The notes beneath the pieces were generated by a model, which did not search any database, had not been told where the DNA came from, and saw nothing but the letters and a program-made list of their open reading frames with translations. This document shows positions 50,349 to 62,194 of a stretch of 64,000 nt of DNA, piece after piece (position 1 is the first letter of the stretch; each line of letters begins with the position of its first letter). The DNA comes from Aphidius gifuensis. Its lineage: Eukaryota; Arthropoda; Insecta; Hymenoptera; Braconidae. Location: positions 23,556,555 to 23,620,554 of the forward strand of contig NC_057789.1 of the NCBI RefSeq assembly GCF_014905175.1. The letters are read 5' to 3'. The position numbers and the translations under genes were made by a program.

Positions 50349-52808
50349 TTGATAAAAATGCTTGGTAAATATTTTTTTTGTGTATTAATATTACTATCAA
50401 TGATGAAAATAGTAATTTCATCATCAATAGCTACTGAAGCAATCAACGTGATTAACATTATTTCCAATATATCAGCAAAAGCAATTGCTAATAAAAACGA
50501 TACATTGAGATACCAACAACTTTATTCAATATGGAATACAATTGATAAATTTGAATCGAACTTTTACAAAAGAAATAACAATATGGAAAATATTCTACAA
50601 ATAAAACAATACGTAGATACATTACACACAACAAAAATTGAAAGTATTTTTTCCAGAATTCAATTTTTACATGAAATGAGTGAACGATGGTCTAGATTAT
50701 TGAAAAGTAAAAAAAGATTAGATATTAATCTTCAAACAAGTGAAATAATATCTGATGGTGTCGAGTATCCAAAATCATTAGTAGCACAACTACACAATAC
50801 TTTTTTTTTGCGATTAAATCAAGGATTTTTAAATAAAAATTATCAATCACTTCAGGTAAGATAATTTTTTATATTTGAATTTATTTTTTTTTTTTGTTAT
50901 AAATATTTAATTGTAGAGGACGTAATTATAATTTTTAATTTCAGGAAGAGACGGTATTTCAGTGTGACATGAATATTACCCAACAACATGATTTATATTC
51001 ACTTTACAATGATATTATATTTCGGGAGATTCAAGTTTTTGCAATATTAGCATTTTCATATACGTGGAGATCCATGCATGTTTCTTTTGATTATACTGAT
51101 GAAATGACAGTTGAAATGGATGAATCAAAAAATAGAATTATAGAATATACAGAATTATTTAAATATCAAATGAAAAGTGCTACAAATATTATTCGTCGAT
51201 GTGATCCACTTGGAAAACAAGAAAAAGGTCTCCAAATTTATACATTTGATTTTTTCTTGTTTTCATTATTCATAGTATCCTTTATTCTAAATTTTTATTT
51301 AAGGTAAAACATATGAGGCATTTGATAAACTTTTCTACGCTTTTGTAGTAAATCAAAAAAATTTAGAACCGCAAGATAATGTAATGTGTGAAACAAGCTG
51401 TAATGGATTTAAAAATACTAAACGGTTTTGTGAATTACAAGGTACTGATTGCTCTGTTAACAATCATGATTATGATGATACTTGTCCTGGTTGGATGGCT
51501 CATTGTGTATCCACTTTGTCCATGGAAGTTTGTCGAAAAGTAAGATAACACTATTATAAATGATCAGTTGAAAATATATATTTTATTGTATCATGAAATT
51601 AAAATAGGATCCAGATGATCGTTCAAGTACAAAGCTTTATCATTGGATTAAAGATACACACCATGGCTTTAATTTCGGCAACACATCTCGTAAATGCTTT
51701 TCAAATGAAATACTAGAAGCAAAAAAACTTAATTGGTTTAATCCTTGGTCAAGTGTTTGTGAAATTTGTGTGTGTGGTTGCATGGATAATCGTATTCACG
51801 CTAAAACCAATACAATTCGTGCTTTCAGTTTGCTATGGTCTGAAACGAGTTATAACATGTTGAGTATTCAAATCTAAAGTATATATTATATAATTTATAA
51901 ATTCATTTTAAATATAAAATAACTTGTTGCATAATTATTTGTTAAAAAAAAAAAAAAATAGGGTTGCAACTGGTGCACGACTTGTTGCACGAGATCGAAT
52001 GTTTCACATTCAGCTTCGAGAGGGAAAACTTTTGCCTTATGGAAAAATTGATAAAAATACTGAGAGATGGATACCACTTCCAAAATTTGAGTACGATGAT
52101 AATTTTCCTGCCATTGCAATTTACTCAAATGGAACGCGATATTCGTTGGAACGAACAATAGATTTTGCTCCAATACAAACAGCTTACATGGATAAAATAT
52201 GTTTACAAAAATTGATTCTTAATGAAGGCCAGTTATTGAGTGGTATGTAAAAATTATAAATTATCTAAAAACAAATAAAAATACTTTTAATAATACTTAA
52301 TTTAAATTTTAGGTGCTAGATTCAATCTTGATTATTTGGAAAATGACTCACCACAACGTTGTGTTGCACTTGATGTAAAATATGGCAGTTTTGAATATCA
52401 ATATGGAAACATTACTGCAAGCACAAATTATACAAAACAATTACCCCAACCGTAATAAAAATTTAAAACTATTTATTACAAATTTAAATTTAATAATATA
52501 ATAATAATTAATTTTTGCATTTTAGAACTGAATTGATTTTAAATAGTCCAGATGATCCACTTAAATTTAAAAGACACCCTTATGATTCTGAGGAAAATAA
52601 ATTTATTTCTATTCAAGAATCAGATATGGTTAAAGATGCATCACAAACAACTATTCCATTTTTTGATCTTCAAAATGTTGCTACTGATCCAAGTGTACCA
52701 CTTTCTGGAATTGAATTATTTCACAAAGGACAAGTTGATGGTACATCTGGTGGATATATTTCATTAAAAATTTATCCATTAAATTTAACTGTGTATATGG
52801 ATCCATAA
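50349..52808 (+). CDS. DUF4803-family secreted protein
   Basis: Coding exons: 50349-50855, 50945-51227, 51304-51539, 51608-51858, 51962-52242, 52313-52451, 52526-52808 (659 residues); phases agree at all six junctions. An N-terminal hydrophobic stretch (FFCVLILLSMMKIVISSS) is a signal peptide. The middle is Cys-rich (CETSCNGFKNTKRFCELQG, DDTCPGWMAHC, CEICVCGCMD), implying disulfides. The C-terminal half has MVATGARLVARDRMFHIQL, GKLLPYGKIDKNTERWIPL and LLSGARFNLDYLE, the repeated pattern I associate with the insect protein family DUF4803. The function of that family is unknown to me. N-glycosylation sequons are present. The alternative in-frame ATG at 50,358 would shorten the signal peptide slightly. 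Family assignment is from memory of its pattern and could be checked with a Pfam search. Confidence 0.8.
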
Positions 52809-53009
52809 TCATTCTCATATTAAAATTAAAAATATTTAAAAATCCATCAAATTATTGACACAATAATTTTGCGTTGAAAAATAAATTTATTCAGCTCTTA
52901 AAATTTATAATATTATGGTGTTCACAATTTTATGTCTGCCTTTGTTTAACTAAAAAAAAATAATAAAAAAATTAGATATTCAGATGATAATATCTATTGT
53001 TATAAATTA
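52809..53009. other. short convergent 3' spacer
   Basis: Separates the 3' ends of the DUF4803 gene (+) and the Sen54 gene (-). AATAAA-type words serve either strand. Confidence 0.4.
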
Positions 53010-55490
53010 TTATTCAATAATTTGGCTTGGTAATTGTATAACTCCAATTTGAATATATGTTATTGCATATGAAGAAACAACAGCAATAAGTACAGGAATA
53101 TTTTTGTCTTCTCTCTGAATACGATTCAATTCAACTGGCTGTAAAAATTTATTTTTATCCCTAAAATAAAAAAAATTATCATTGTTATTATCATTACTTT
53201 ACAAATTATAAGTTAAAAAAAATATAAATAAATACCTTGTAATAACAAGATGAAAAATAGGTACTCCAGGATCACTTTTTCTAAATACTTGTGAATATCC
53301 ATAAACTTTATATGAAATTTCATAATCACATTTTTTTCTTCTAACAGTTTTTTCATGTGCTGATTTGATAATTTGTAATTTATCATAAACATCAGCAAAA
53401 TTTTTACAATTATTAACATTTATTAATGGTCCAATATTTTGTCCAACAACTTCAATATCACTACAATCCATTTTATCATCGTCATCATCGTTATCTTCAT
53501 CATCATCATCAATTGTTATTGTTTTTGATTCTGTCATTTTTTCTTTAAGTTCTGACCAAGATTTTGCTGGTATATTAGCAAAAGCCGATTGTTTAATATT
53601 TGATTGATCAGATTTAGCAATTTCTTTATTTGTTTGTTTATGATGATTTCGATATGAAGATGATGGTGTAGGCAATGACGTTGACCTTGATGTACTTGGC
53701 ATTTGTCTAGGAATTGTTAAACCAAAATCACATGTTCCTCTTGGTGGTCTATACATTTGTTGTGCATTATTCAACATGTTGTTATGAAAATTCATTGGAC
53801 CTCCCATCATTGTAACTCCCATTGTCATTGATGTTCTAACAATATTCATATGATAATGTGATGACCATCTATTGGCCAGATAATTAAAACGTGGAGCTAT
53901 TGAAAAATTTTGTTGCATACGATATTGTTGATAATTAATATTCATCAGCTGTGCATTATTAACCCCGCTATTATAATAATTATTGTATCCACTTGGAAAA
54001 TGATTGTTTCTATATTGATTTCTTGAACTATCATTAAAGTTATTAACATTTGGATCTCTTTGACAAACTGGTGTACCAGTTGTATTATTATTATTGGCGT
54101 TATTATTCATTGATGAAGATGAATGTTCCCGTTTGCTGTTTTTTAATTTTTTAAAATTTAAAGCATCATAAATTGTTTTTTGAGGCTCAATACCAGATGG
54201 TATATAGATACGTGGTGGTATTTTTTCTATCTTTGAATCATCTGATGAAAAATTTGGTAGAAAATTAAGCATTTCTATTCTTGTCAATTTACGTGGAATT
54301 TCTTGAATTTCATCATCTGATAAATCAATAACTTCATGTTTTGATTTTTTAGAATTTGATATTTCTAATGGATCATTTGTTTTACGTTTGTCAGTTAATT
54401 CATTACTTTTATTGTCAATTGTTTTTGGTAATAATTTTATATTTCTTTTTATTCTTGCACTTGTCCATTTTGGTGTATTATTAATATCACTATCAATAAC
54501 AGTTGATGATTTAACAAATTCTATTGGTTGTGATAATTTTTCTTCACAAATAATTTCAACTTTTTTTTTGCTTTTAATAACTTTATCATCTTCATTTTTT
54601 TCAATGTTACTTATAATATCATCAACAACATCAATAATTACTTTGTCAATATTTAATAATGAATTATCAATTATTGTTTTATCATTTTTACTAATCCAAT
54701 TACCATTTTCTGGATTAACAATAACTTTTTTTTTATGTTGATCATCATGTTTGTCATTTAATAAATTATAATCATAATTAAAACGTTGTAAATGATATCC
54801 AATTCTTGTTAAATGACTAAATACTCTGTACTTGTCTAATGAACAACCTGTTTTTGATGAATCAAGAATAACTTCATATGCTTGTTGAATTGACAATGGT
54901 AATTTATTCCATTTTAATTCCAATTGATTCTTTAAAAACAAAACAAAAATAATTATTACATTGTTATTATTAAATATATTAAATATAAATTAATTTTTTA
55001 CTGTTTCTAAAAGTAGTAGTGCTTCTTCTGGTAATAAATATATTGTTCCATTAACTGTTGTACCATAATTTTGACAACAACCTGTTATTTTTGTTATTTT
55101 AGCTTTTCTTTCATACTGCAACCAATCAGCACATGCTAATTGTGATAAACGTGTAACCCTTTCACATTTTATTAAATTTTTTCTACTATTTAAATTAGTA
55201 TCAATTTGTTGATTTTCCAACAATGATCCAGACGGGTTGCTTAATTTATAACCAGACTTTGGAATAACATATGATGATCTGTCAAAGTCATGACTGGCTT
55301 CTGCTTGGATACCTCGAGTTTTTAAAAGTTCACTTGCTCTGTAAATATTAATGATAATTTACTGTTAATTATTTTTTGTTGCCGGTTGATAATTTGTAAC
55401 CACAACAAACAGGTTATAAATATTTATTGTTTATACACTTTTGACTTACGTTAGAAGTTTTAGTTGTTTTCTATCGGTCTCTTCAGCCAT
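53010..55490 (-). CDS. TSEN54: tRNA-splicing endonuclease subunit Sen54
   Basis: Structural subunit of the tetrameric nuclear enzyme that excises introns from pre-tRNA. Coding exons (minus): 55490-55450, 55338-55002, 54929-53236, 53160-53010 (740 residues). The N-terminal domain is recognisable: RLSQLACADWLQYERKAKIT, GTIYLLPEEALLLLET, then LPLSIQQAYEVIL and DKYRVFSHLTRIGYHLQRF. The C-terminal domain has YKVYGYSQVFRKSDPGVP and IPVLIAVVSSYAITY, as in Sen54 homologues. Between them is a long low-complexity linker of about 400 residues with acidic (DDDDEDNDDDDDK) and Asn-rich runs, which makes the protein longer than typical. The start is set by the first exon, MAEETDRKQLKLL, which joins in phase to the second exon. 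Confidence 0.9.
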
Positions 55491-56333
55491 TGTCAAGAAA
55501 TTTTTATTTCGTTTTATGTATTTTAATTAACTAGTCATTTGATAATTAAAAGATTATTTGTTTTTCACAATACTTTTAGGATCATTGTTAAATTAGAGTG
55601 ATATTTTTTTATATATATTTTTTTGTTATTTACTTGGTAATCAGCTGACATATCCGGTAGGTAAAACAGGTTTAATATTATGTTGATCTTTTTTTTTTGT
55701 GTTATTTGAAATAAATCGATAATTAAAAATTTGAAAATAAAACGAATTAAGTATAAAATGAAAAAATATAAGTAAAAATTAAGTTGCCATTAATAATTAG
55801 TCATTGATATTTATTAATAAAATAAAAATATCAAGAATAAAAAATAAATAAATTATAACGATGAATTTAATATTTAAAAACTAATGGCAAGTAAGTATAT
55901 TATTTTAATTAGCACGATAATATATGTACCAAATGTATACAATTTGTTGAATAAAGAATAATAATAATATATTATTTTAATTAGTAAAAAAATTATTTAT
56001 CAAATTTTGTATAGTGCAAAAAAAAAAAACAACTGCTAATTATTTATTAAACATTTTTATATTTTTTATGAATACCATACAAAGAAATTATAGATTATAA
56101 AAAGAAAAAAAATATCAAGAATCCTATAAACCCGTTAAATCTAAATAATAAATTTTCGAATTAAAAAAAAAAATCCTTTAACCATATAAAAGTTATTAAA
56201 ATTTTTTTCAATAATTCAAATCATTAAAGATATCTTTTTTTACTCCAACAAAAATTTGACTTGTAATAATTTTAATTGTTTATTTTTTTTTCTGATTATT
56301 CAGTGTCTTGTTTTTTTTTTTTTTAAAAAATAA
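55491..56333. other. intergenic region with a dispersed repeat
   Basis: 56,035-56,280 resembles 63,715-63,875 in the same orientation: both carry AATTATTTATTAAAC, GAATACCATACAAA (63.7 kb copy: AATACCATACAAA) and TAATAATTTTAATTGTTT. No gene was seen. Confidence 0.5.
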
Positions 56334-58453
56334 TTACTCGTAAGTATCATGGATAGTATGTAGTCGACTATAAAATGCTTTCAGTGATAAATGCAACTCT
56401 GATATTTCTCTACAAGGAACAGTGATATATTGATAAAACATGTCATTCATTCTATTCAAATCATCCTTAATTGTTAGTAATTGTTTAGAATCTCCATGGC
56501 AGATGAGCTTTTGCCACACTGCTAATCTCATCCTCATAAAGTTCAATTCTTCCTTGATTCTTGTCGGCAGTATCATACTCTTGAAAAAAAAAAAGGATAA
56601 AAATAGCTTTAGATATAAATAGCTTCAAGAATTTAATATTTTAAACAAGCAATAAAATACGTACCTTGTAGGATGGGAGAAACGTTACAATTGACCAATT
56701 CCCAAGACATGCTGTACATTTACATGGTTGAGGATTATCAGCAGAGCATCCTAATCGTTTATATCGGTCGATTTTTGGAATTAAATGATATGAACCTGTA
56801 GCACGAGAAGAACTAATTTGTATCTGAAATGAATTTATAATTACTATCAAAATCTAAAAAGAAAAATACAAGAATAATTATTTAAAGACATCAATAAGTA
56901 CCGGTTCTCCTTGCTTGATTGGTTTGCAAGCATAATATCCAACATTTGAACCCACGTGAGTAAAATCGACATTAGGATCACAACTATTTTTTAATATCTT
57001 ATAAAATGGTATTATGGCAGCTGACCACACAACGACACAACCAGGTGCTGTTTCTACAAACTGAAAAATTTATTTACAATGTAATAATTTTCATAAATAC
57101 TTAATTAATTTATTATCAATAATAAATTAAATAAATACATACCGATTGACTATTACGATATGCAATCATGATATAACGCAAAAATATTTCTCCCGAAATT
57201 AATATTTTTTCATTTTTATTTTGAATCAAGTCTTTCGATGGTGTTTTTTTACCTAATATATCTGTTTTTTGATCCAAGAGTTTTACAAACAATACCGCAA
57301 CTAATGCAACTTCAAAAATACACTCATCTGGTGTTGGTTCATAATAATCAAGAAGATGAAAATTATCAATAGTATTAACGTCAAGAATACCATTGGTAAA
57401 TATAAATTCTTTGCATAATAAATTTTTTATTGAGTCAATATTATCAATTCTTTTTTTTAATTCAAGTAAACCCCCAGCTGAGTTTAGTATTTTTAAAAAA
57501 AAATTTACTACTAGGAAATTTATTCGATTTTTTTCGTAAAGTTCTAAAAGTTGTTCTAATATTAAACATTCAATATTATGGTAACTATCCCATGCTTTTT
57601 TTTTACATATGACAGAGCAATATATGGTGTTTGGACAATTATCACATGGAATACCAGCCCAAGTTGGGCGACAACAATGCCAACAATTTGTAAAACGAAA
57701 TTTATAGCAACCAATTACTGCAAATGGCTCAGAAATGTAAATAAATTCACCAGTTTTGATGTCTCTTGTTGCAACAACATGTTGGTTATTTTCATTTGTT
57801 TTTTTCAATTCAATTGCATCAGATGCACCAACTATTATTGTATTATCATTTTTTATTTCTGGTATAAATTTAATAATTTCACGTGGTTCTTTAAGTTCAT
57901 TAATCATCTTTGGATACTCTTTGATGATGTTGTATTTTGGATTATATTTTTTTAAATTAGGAAGCCATTGTATTGCATTAGCCATTGAAATACCTGGTTC
58001 AAGTCCTGAGTTTGGTTTCAGAGCCTTGAAACACAATGATTGACGTAAAAATAATTTTGTTTTTAATTTATCCGGATAGCCTGCTTTTAATGAACGTTCA
58101 ATGTCAAGAAGACAATCTTCATAGAGTCTTGCTTTGAATAATACAGCTGAACGATTTGCATAAGCCAATGACAATTCACTGGATCCAAGTGGTGCAAAAG
58201 CAATACTCTTTGTGTATGCTTCAATGGATTTGCGTAAATAATCTTTATTTTTTGCAGTAGTATATTCTTTGTTACCAATTTCTCTCCAGAGCATTGAGTG
58301 GCCGACCGTTTTGTTAAGTTTATCACGATTTATTTCAATATATGGAGCTGAAGAATTCCATGCCACTTCAAATTTATCTTTAAATGTTTTTTTTTTTGCA
58401 AGTTGTTTGTTAGCAGTTATTTTAACATCGTCAGAAGGATAATTGATAATCAT
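56334..58453 (-). CDS. SMYD4-like TPR/SET/MYND protein
   Basis: SMYD proteins methylate lysines using S-adenosylmethionine. Coding exons (minus): 58453-57143, 57060-56902, 56823-56665, 56579-56334 (624 residues). TPR-like helices lie at about 55-145 (WREIGNKEYTT, LSLAYANRSAVLF, DCLLDIERSLKAGYP). The SET domain begins at about 224 (VATRDIKTGEFIYISEPFA), is split by a MYND zinc finger at about 257-296 (CWHCCR, CDNC, YCSVIC, HNIEC), and resumes with NSCDPN at about 462-467. A post-SET Cys cluster follows (CKCTACLGNW). The usual NHSC is KNSC here, so catalysis is doubtful. The ATG follows directly after a T-rich tract ending gcag, and a GTAAGT donor near 58,608 suggests a non-coding upstream exon. 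The TPR-SET-MYND order identifies SMYD4 rather than SMYD1-3. Confidence 0.88.
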
Positions 58454-60040
58454 GACTGCAACAAACAATTTATATTTTTTATTTTCAAAAATAAAAACAA
58501 AATAATTATGACTTAAACATGATAAAGTCATTTTTGATTGTTATTATTTTAAACAACTGATAATTAAAAAAAAAAAAATACAGTAATAAATATAACATTG
58601 TTACAAACTTACTTGATTTTTTATGGTATTTACATGAACAAAATGAATATCAAGTGTATACAACTTCCTTATTTATTGGTAAATTGTTATCGATGTTCAA
58701 ATGTGTTACTAAAATCAAATGTTAATTAACTTGTTAGTTTAAATAAAATATATGATAAAAATGAAATGATAATCAGCATAAAAAAAAAAAACACTTGATA
58801 CCATGACGACGCACAGAACAAGAAGCAATACATACCAAACCTGCAGACGTTATTTTAGATGATTCTCTATAACAATGCTGGTGCCAATAAGTAAATTTAT
58901 TTTTCTCTCTCTCTCACACTTTCTCTATTTATAGTAATCGAAATTGAAAATCCAATTGATTTATTCAAGAATTTTATCATAGAAAAATAAATGTAAAATT
59001 AATTTCAATAACTGATACGTTATAAATCACAATTAAAATAAAATCACTTACTTCGAATGATTGGTAAATGGTAATATGTGATACTGTTCTAGTTCCCAAG
59101 ACAACGCAATAGAAAAATATTAAATGTATGAAAAATTTATTTGAGTATTTTAATCGCAAAAATAAAATTCGATTAACCAACTTAGTTATTTGCTTTTATT
59201 GCTTTTATTCGGAAGAAAAAAAAATTTTTAAAACCACGGAACAAGAGTCAAGCCCAACTACATAGCACGATGAACAGAATGTAACTGAACATTTCGATCG
59301 TCAAGTCGACTGCACATAGCCAAGGCCAACGCCTGTTGATAACTTTTACGACTTCGTTTTATGACTACTCATACCGATTTTTTATTTTTTTTAATGTATA
59401 ATTTCATGTATATTTCAAAGGCCATATAATATTTTAATTGTTTTTCTTGGTAAAAAGCATTTGTTGAATAACAATTGTAACCACGAATTTTTATTTGAAA
59501 AGTTCAATATCATATAGACATTATATATTTATTACAAAGAAAAAAAAATATCATGCTAACAAAACAAAAACTAAAAAATATTTGTAAAGAAAGGAATAAT
59601 AAAAAAGTTGATGGATGTTTTTTTTTTCGTAAATAATCACCATAAAATATTTAATCATTATTAATGAAAATATTTATTTATTTACTTATTCAATGAACAA
59701 CCCAACTGGATAAACCAAATTGTATAGGATCTTTACTGTAGATATTCAGCTTTTTATATTACATTATATGATAGACAAAAAATGTCTGGACACAAATTAA
59801 ATATAAATAAAATGAAAATATATAGACATTAATTTAAATTGAGGTATAATAATTGAACACCAATTAACAGATCTATTTAATGATAAATATTGATTTATTG
59901 TTTGATTTATTAATTAGAGTTATATGTATTACAACTATATGATTTGAAATTGTCGAATTATTTCTGCTAATATAAAGTCTCTCAATATCTGATAGACTAT
60001 AATAATATAAATACTTAAATCTTAAAATTAATGATTGAAT
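58454..60040. other. 5' region of the SMYD4-like gene and intergenic DNA
   Basis: A minus-strand donor (GTAAGTTTG) near 58,608 suggests a 5' UTR exon upstream. A less AT-rich patch at 59,230-59,360 is a plausible promoter. The open frame at 58,977-59,180 has no coding character. 59,400-60,040 is AT-rich and empty. Confidence 0.4.
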
Positions 60041-60054
60041 TTAGATCTTAATCA

Positions 60055-60185
60055 AGATGATAAAGATTCTAAGAGACCATTAAATATATCTTCTGATAGA
60101 CTGGCCAATTCGTTTTTGCTGATGTCAAGTTGATAAAGTTGTGATAAACCATTAAAACAACCTGACTCGAGGTGTTATAGTTCGA
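60055..60185 (-). pseudogene. out-of-frame continuation of the LRR array
   Basis: On the minus strand, in a different frame from the end of the LRR coding sequence, the DNA reads HLESGCFNGLSQLYQLDISK, then NELASLSEDIFNGL, then a stop. This is one more complete 48-residue module plus a short tail. A TAA at the position usually encoding Gln (expected ELQHLES, seen EL-stop-HLES) and a frame change separate it from the main ORF. The 3' end of the gene has therefore decayed, or the assembly has an indel here. Confidence 0.75.
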
Positions 60186-62194
60186 TCAATTTTTGAATTT
60201 CGTTTACAGAGCTTTTGTAGATCATAGAATTTATTTTTTGATAAAGTTTTCAGTTTGTTGTTGCTGAGATCGAGTTGCTCAAGTTGTGATAGATCATCGA
60301 AACAACCTGACTCGATGTGTTGTAGTTCATTTGATTTTAAATTTAGTATACAGAGCTTTTGTAGATCATAGAATATATCTTTTGATAAAGTTTTCAGTTT
60401 GTTGCTGCTGAGATCAAGTTGATTCAGTTCTGATAAACCATTAAAACAACCTGACTCGAGGTTTTGTAGTTCATTCGAATTTAAATTTAATTTACAGAGC
60501 TTTTGTAGACCATTAAATATATTTTTTGATAAACTGGTCAATTCGTTTTTGCTAATATCAAGTTCCTGAAGTTGTGATAAATTATTGAAAACACCTGATT
60601 CAAGGTATTGTAGTACATTCGAATTTAAATATAGGGAGTCGAGTTTTTCTAAATTATAGAATATATTTTTTGGTAAACTCGTTAATTTGTGATCATCGAT
60701 GAAAAGACCCGTGTGGTTTGGTAAATTATTAAAACAATCTGGCTCAAAATAACATAGTTTGTTTGAATCTAAATCTAGGAGAAAAAGATTCTTGAGACCA
60801 TTAAATATGTTTGTTGATAATTTTGTCAGATTGTTTTTGCTGATAAAAAGCTTTTCAAGTTTCGACAAATTACAAAAAACACCTAACTCAAGATTGCTTA
60901 ATGTGTTTGAACTTAATTCCAACTCTTGAAGATTTTCAAGACCATTGAATACATCTCTAGACAAATTTATCAGACTGTTGTCGCTTATTTCAAGGTCGGT
61001 AAGTCGTGATAAACCATTGAAACAACCTGACTCAAGATTTTGTAGATCGTTTGAATTCAAAAACATTGTTTGAAGACTTTCAAGATCATTGAAAATACCT
61101 TTGGACAATGTTGTGAGACTGTTTTTGCTCATATCTAGCTTCTCAAGACGCGATAAACCATTGAAACAACCTGATTCGAGATTGGTCAGTTTATTTGAAT
61201 ACAAATTAAGATGACGAAGCTGTGTTAAATTTCTAAATATATTTTTCGATAAAGTTGTGAGATTGTTGTTGCTGAGAGCAAGTTCCTTAAGTTGTAATAA
61301 ATCATCAAAAATACCCAGCTCAAGACTGCTCAATGTGTTTGAATGTAAATCTAGTTTCTTAAGATTTTCAAGACCTTTGAATACATCTCTAGACAAATTT
61401 ATCAGACTGTTGTCGCTTATATCAAGGTCGGTAAGTCGTGATAAACCATTGAAACAACCTGCCTCAAGATTGTTCAGTTTGTTCGATTGTAAATATAATA
61501 TCTGCAGATTTTCGAGACCATTGAATACACCGTTGGACAATATTGTCAGACTGTTTTTCCTGATGTCAAGCTTGTGAAGATTTGATAAACCATAGAAACA
61601 ACCTACCTGATTGTTCAATTTGTTTGAATATAAAACAAGATAATTAGGCTCTCCTAAACGACTAAATATATCTTTCGATAAAGTTGTGAGATTATTATCA
61701 CTGATATCAAGATTATTTAAGCTCAATAAATCATGGAAAATACCTGGCTCAAGGTTAGTCAGTCGGTTTGAATCTAAACGTAGCTTGCATAGATCTTGTA
61801 GACCATTAAATATATCTTTTGATAAAGTTATCAGTTTGTTTTTGCTAAGATCAAGTTCCTGAAGTTGTAATAACTCATAGAAAATACTCGACTCTAGATA
61901 TTGTAGTTCGTTGTAATTTATTCGTAACGTACGAAGATCATCAAGAGGATTGAAGATATCTTTTGGCAGTGTTATCTGATTGTAACAGCTGATTTCTAAT
62001 ACCTTAAGTTGAAGATTCTCGAGACCATGGAATAAATCTCTTGGAAGAATTTTCGATCCTCCAATGTAGATTCCATTTTTTACAGCATTATTACTCAGCA
62101 ACTCACATATTTGTTGATCATAATAAAATGACTCTTTGTTACAAAAGTATTTATTCTGGCTTTTAACTGTTAACGTTGAAATATTTGTATCCAT
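60152..62194 (-). CDS. Leucine-rich-repeat protein of modular 24/48-residue repeats
   Basis: A 680-residue frame made almost wholly of 24-residue LRRs (LxxLxLxxNxLxxLxxxxFxxLxx), about 25 of them. They alternate between two types to form 48-residue modules: one LRR ends ESGCFNGLS with a regular Cys, the next ends SKDIFNGL. A 144-residue block (three modules) is repeated: GCFNGLSRLTDLDISDNSL recurs as GCFNGLSRLTDLEISDNSL exactly 144 residues later. No signal peptide, membrane segment or TIR domain is visible; residues 1-55 are unique. The ATG follows an acceptor (ttatgttttag) and an upstream exon likely ends at a GTGAGT donor near 62,380. The last module is frameshifted: it runs into KRNSKIDRTITPRVRLF and stops, while a different frame downstream continues the LRR pattern. 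Secreted LRR proteins are reported from venoms of aphid parasitoids; a link here is only inference. Confidence 0.8.
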   Translation of the reverse strand: MDTNISTLTVKSQNKYFCNKESFYYDQQICELLSNNAVKNGIYIGGSKILPRDLFHGLENLQLKVLEISCYNQITLPKDIFNPLDDLRTLRINYNELQYLESSIFYELLQLQELDLSKNKLITLSKDIFNGLQDLCKLRLDSNRLTNLEPGIFHDLLSLNNLDISDNNLTTLSKDIFSRLGEPNYLVLYSNKLNNQVGCFYGLSNLHKLDIRKNSLTILSNGVFNGLENLQILYLQSNKLNNLEAGCFNGLSRLTDLDISDNSLINLSRDVFKGLENLKKLDLHSNTLSSLELGIFDDLLQLKELALSNNNLTTLSKNIFRNLTQLRHLNLYSNKLTNLESGCFNGLSRLEKLDMSKNSLTTLSKGIFNDLESLQTMFLNSNDLQNLESGCFNGLSRLTDLEISDNSLINLSRDVFNGLENLQELELSSNTLSNLELGVFCNLSKLEKLFISKNNLTKLSTNIFNGLKNLFLLDLDSNKLCYFEPDCFNNLPNHTGLFIDDHKLTSLPKNIFYNLEKLDSLYLNSNVLQYLESGVFNNLSQLQELDISKNELTSLSKNIFNGLQKLCKLNLNSNELQNLESGCFNGLSELNQLDLSSNKLKTLSKDIFYDLQKLCILNLKSNELQHIESGCFDDLSQLEQLDLSNNKLKTLSKNKFYDLQKLCKRNSKIDRTITPRVRLF

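Noticed and set aside
57578..57955. 125-codon plus-strand frame with Cys-rich and hydrophobic runs
   Set aside because: Exact antisense of the SMYD4-like MYND/SET exon.
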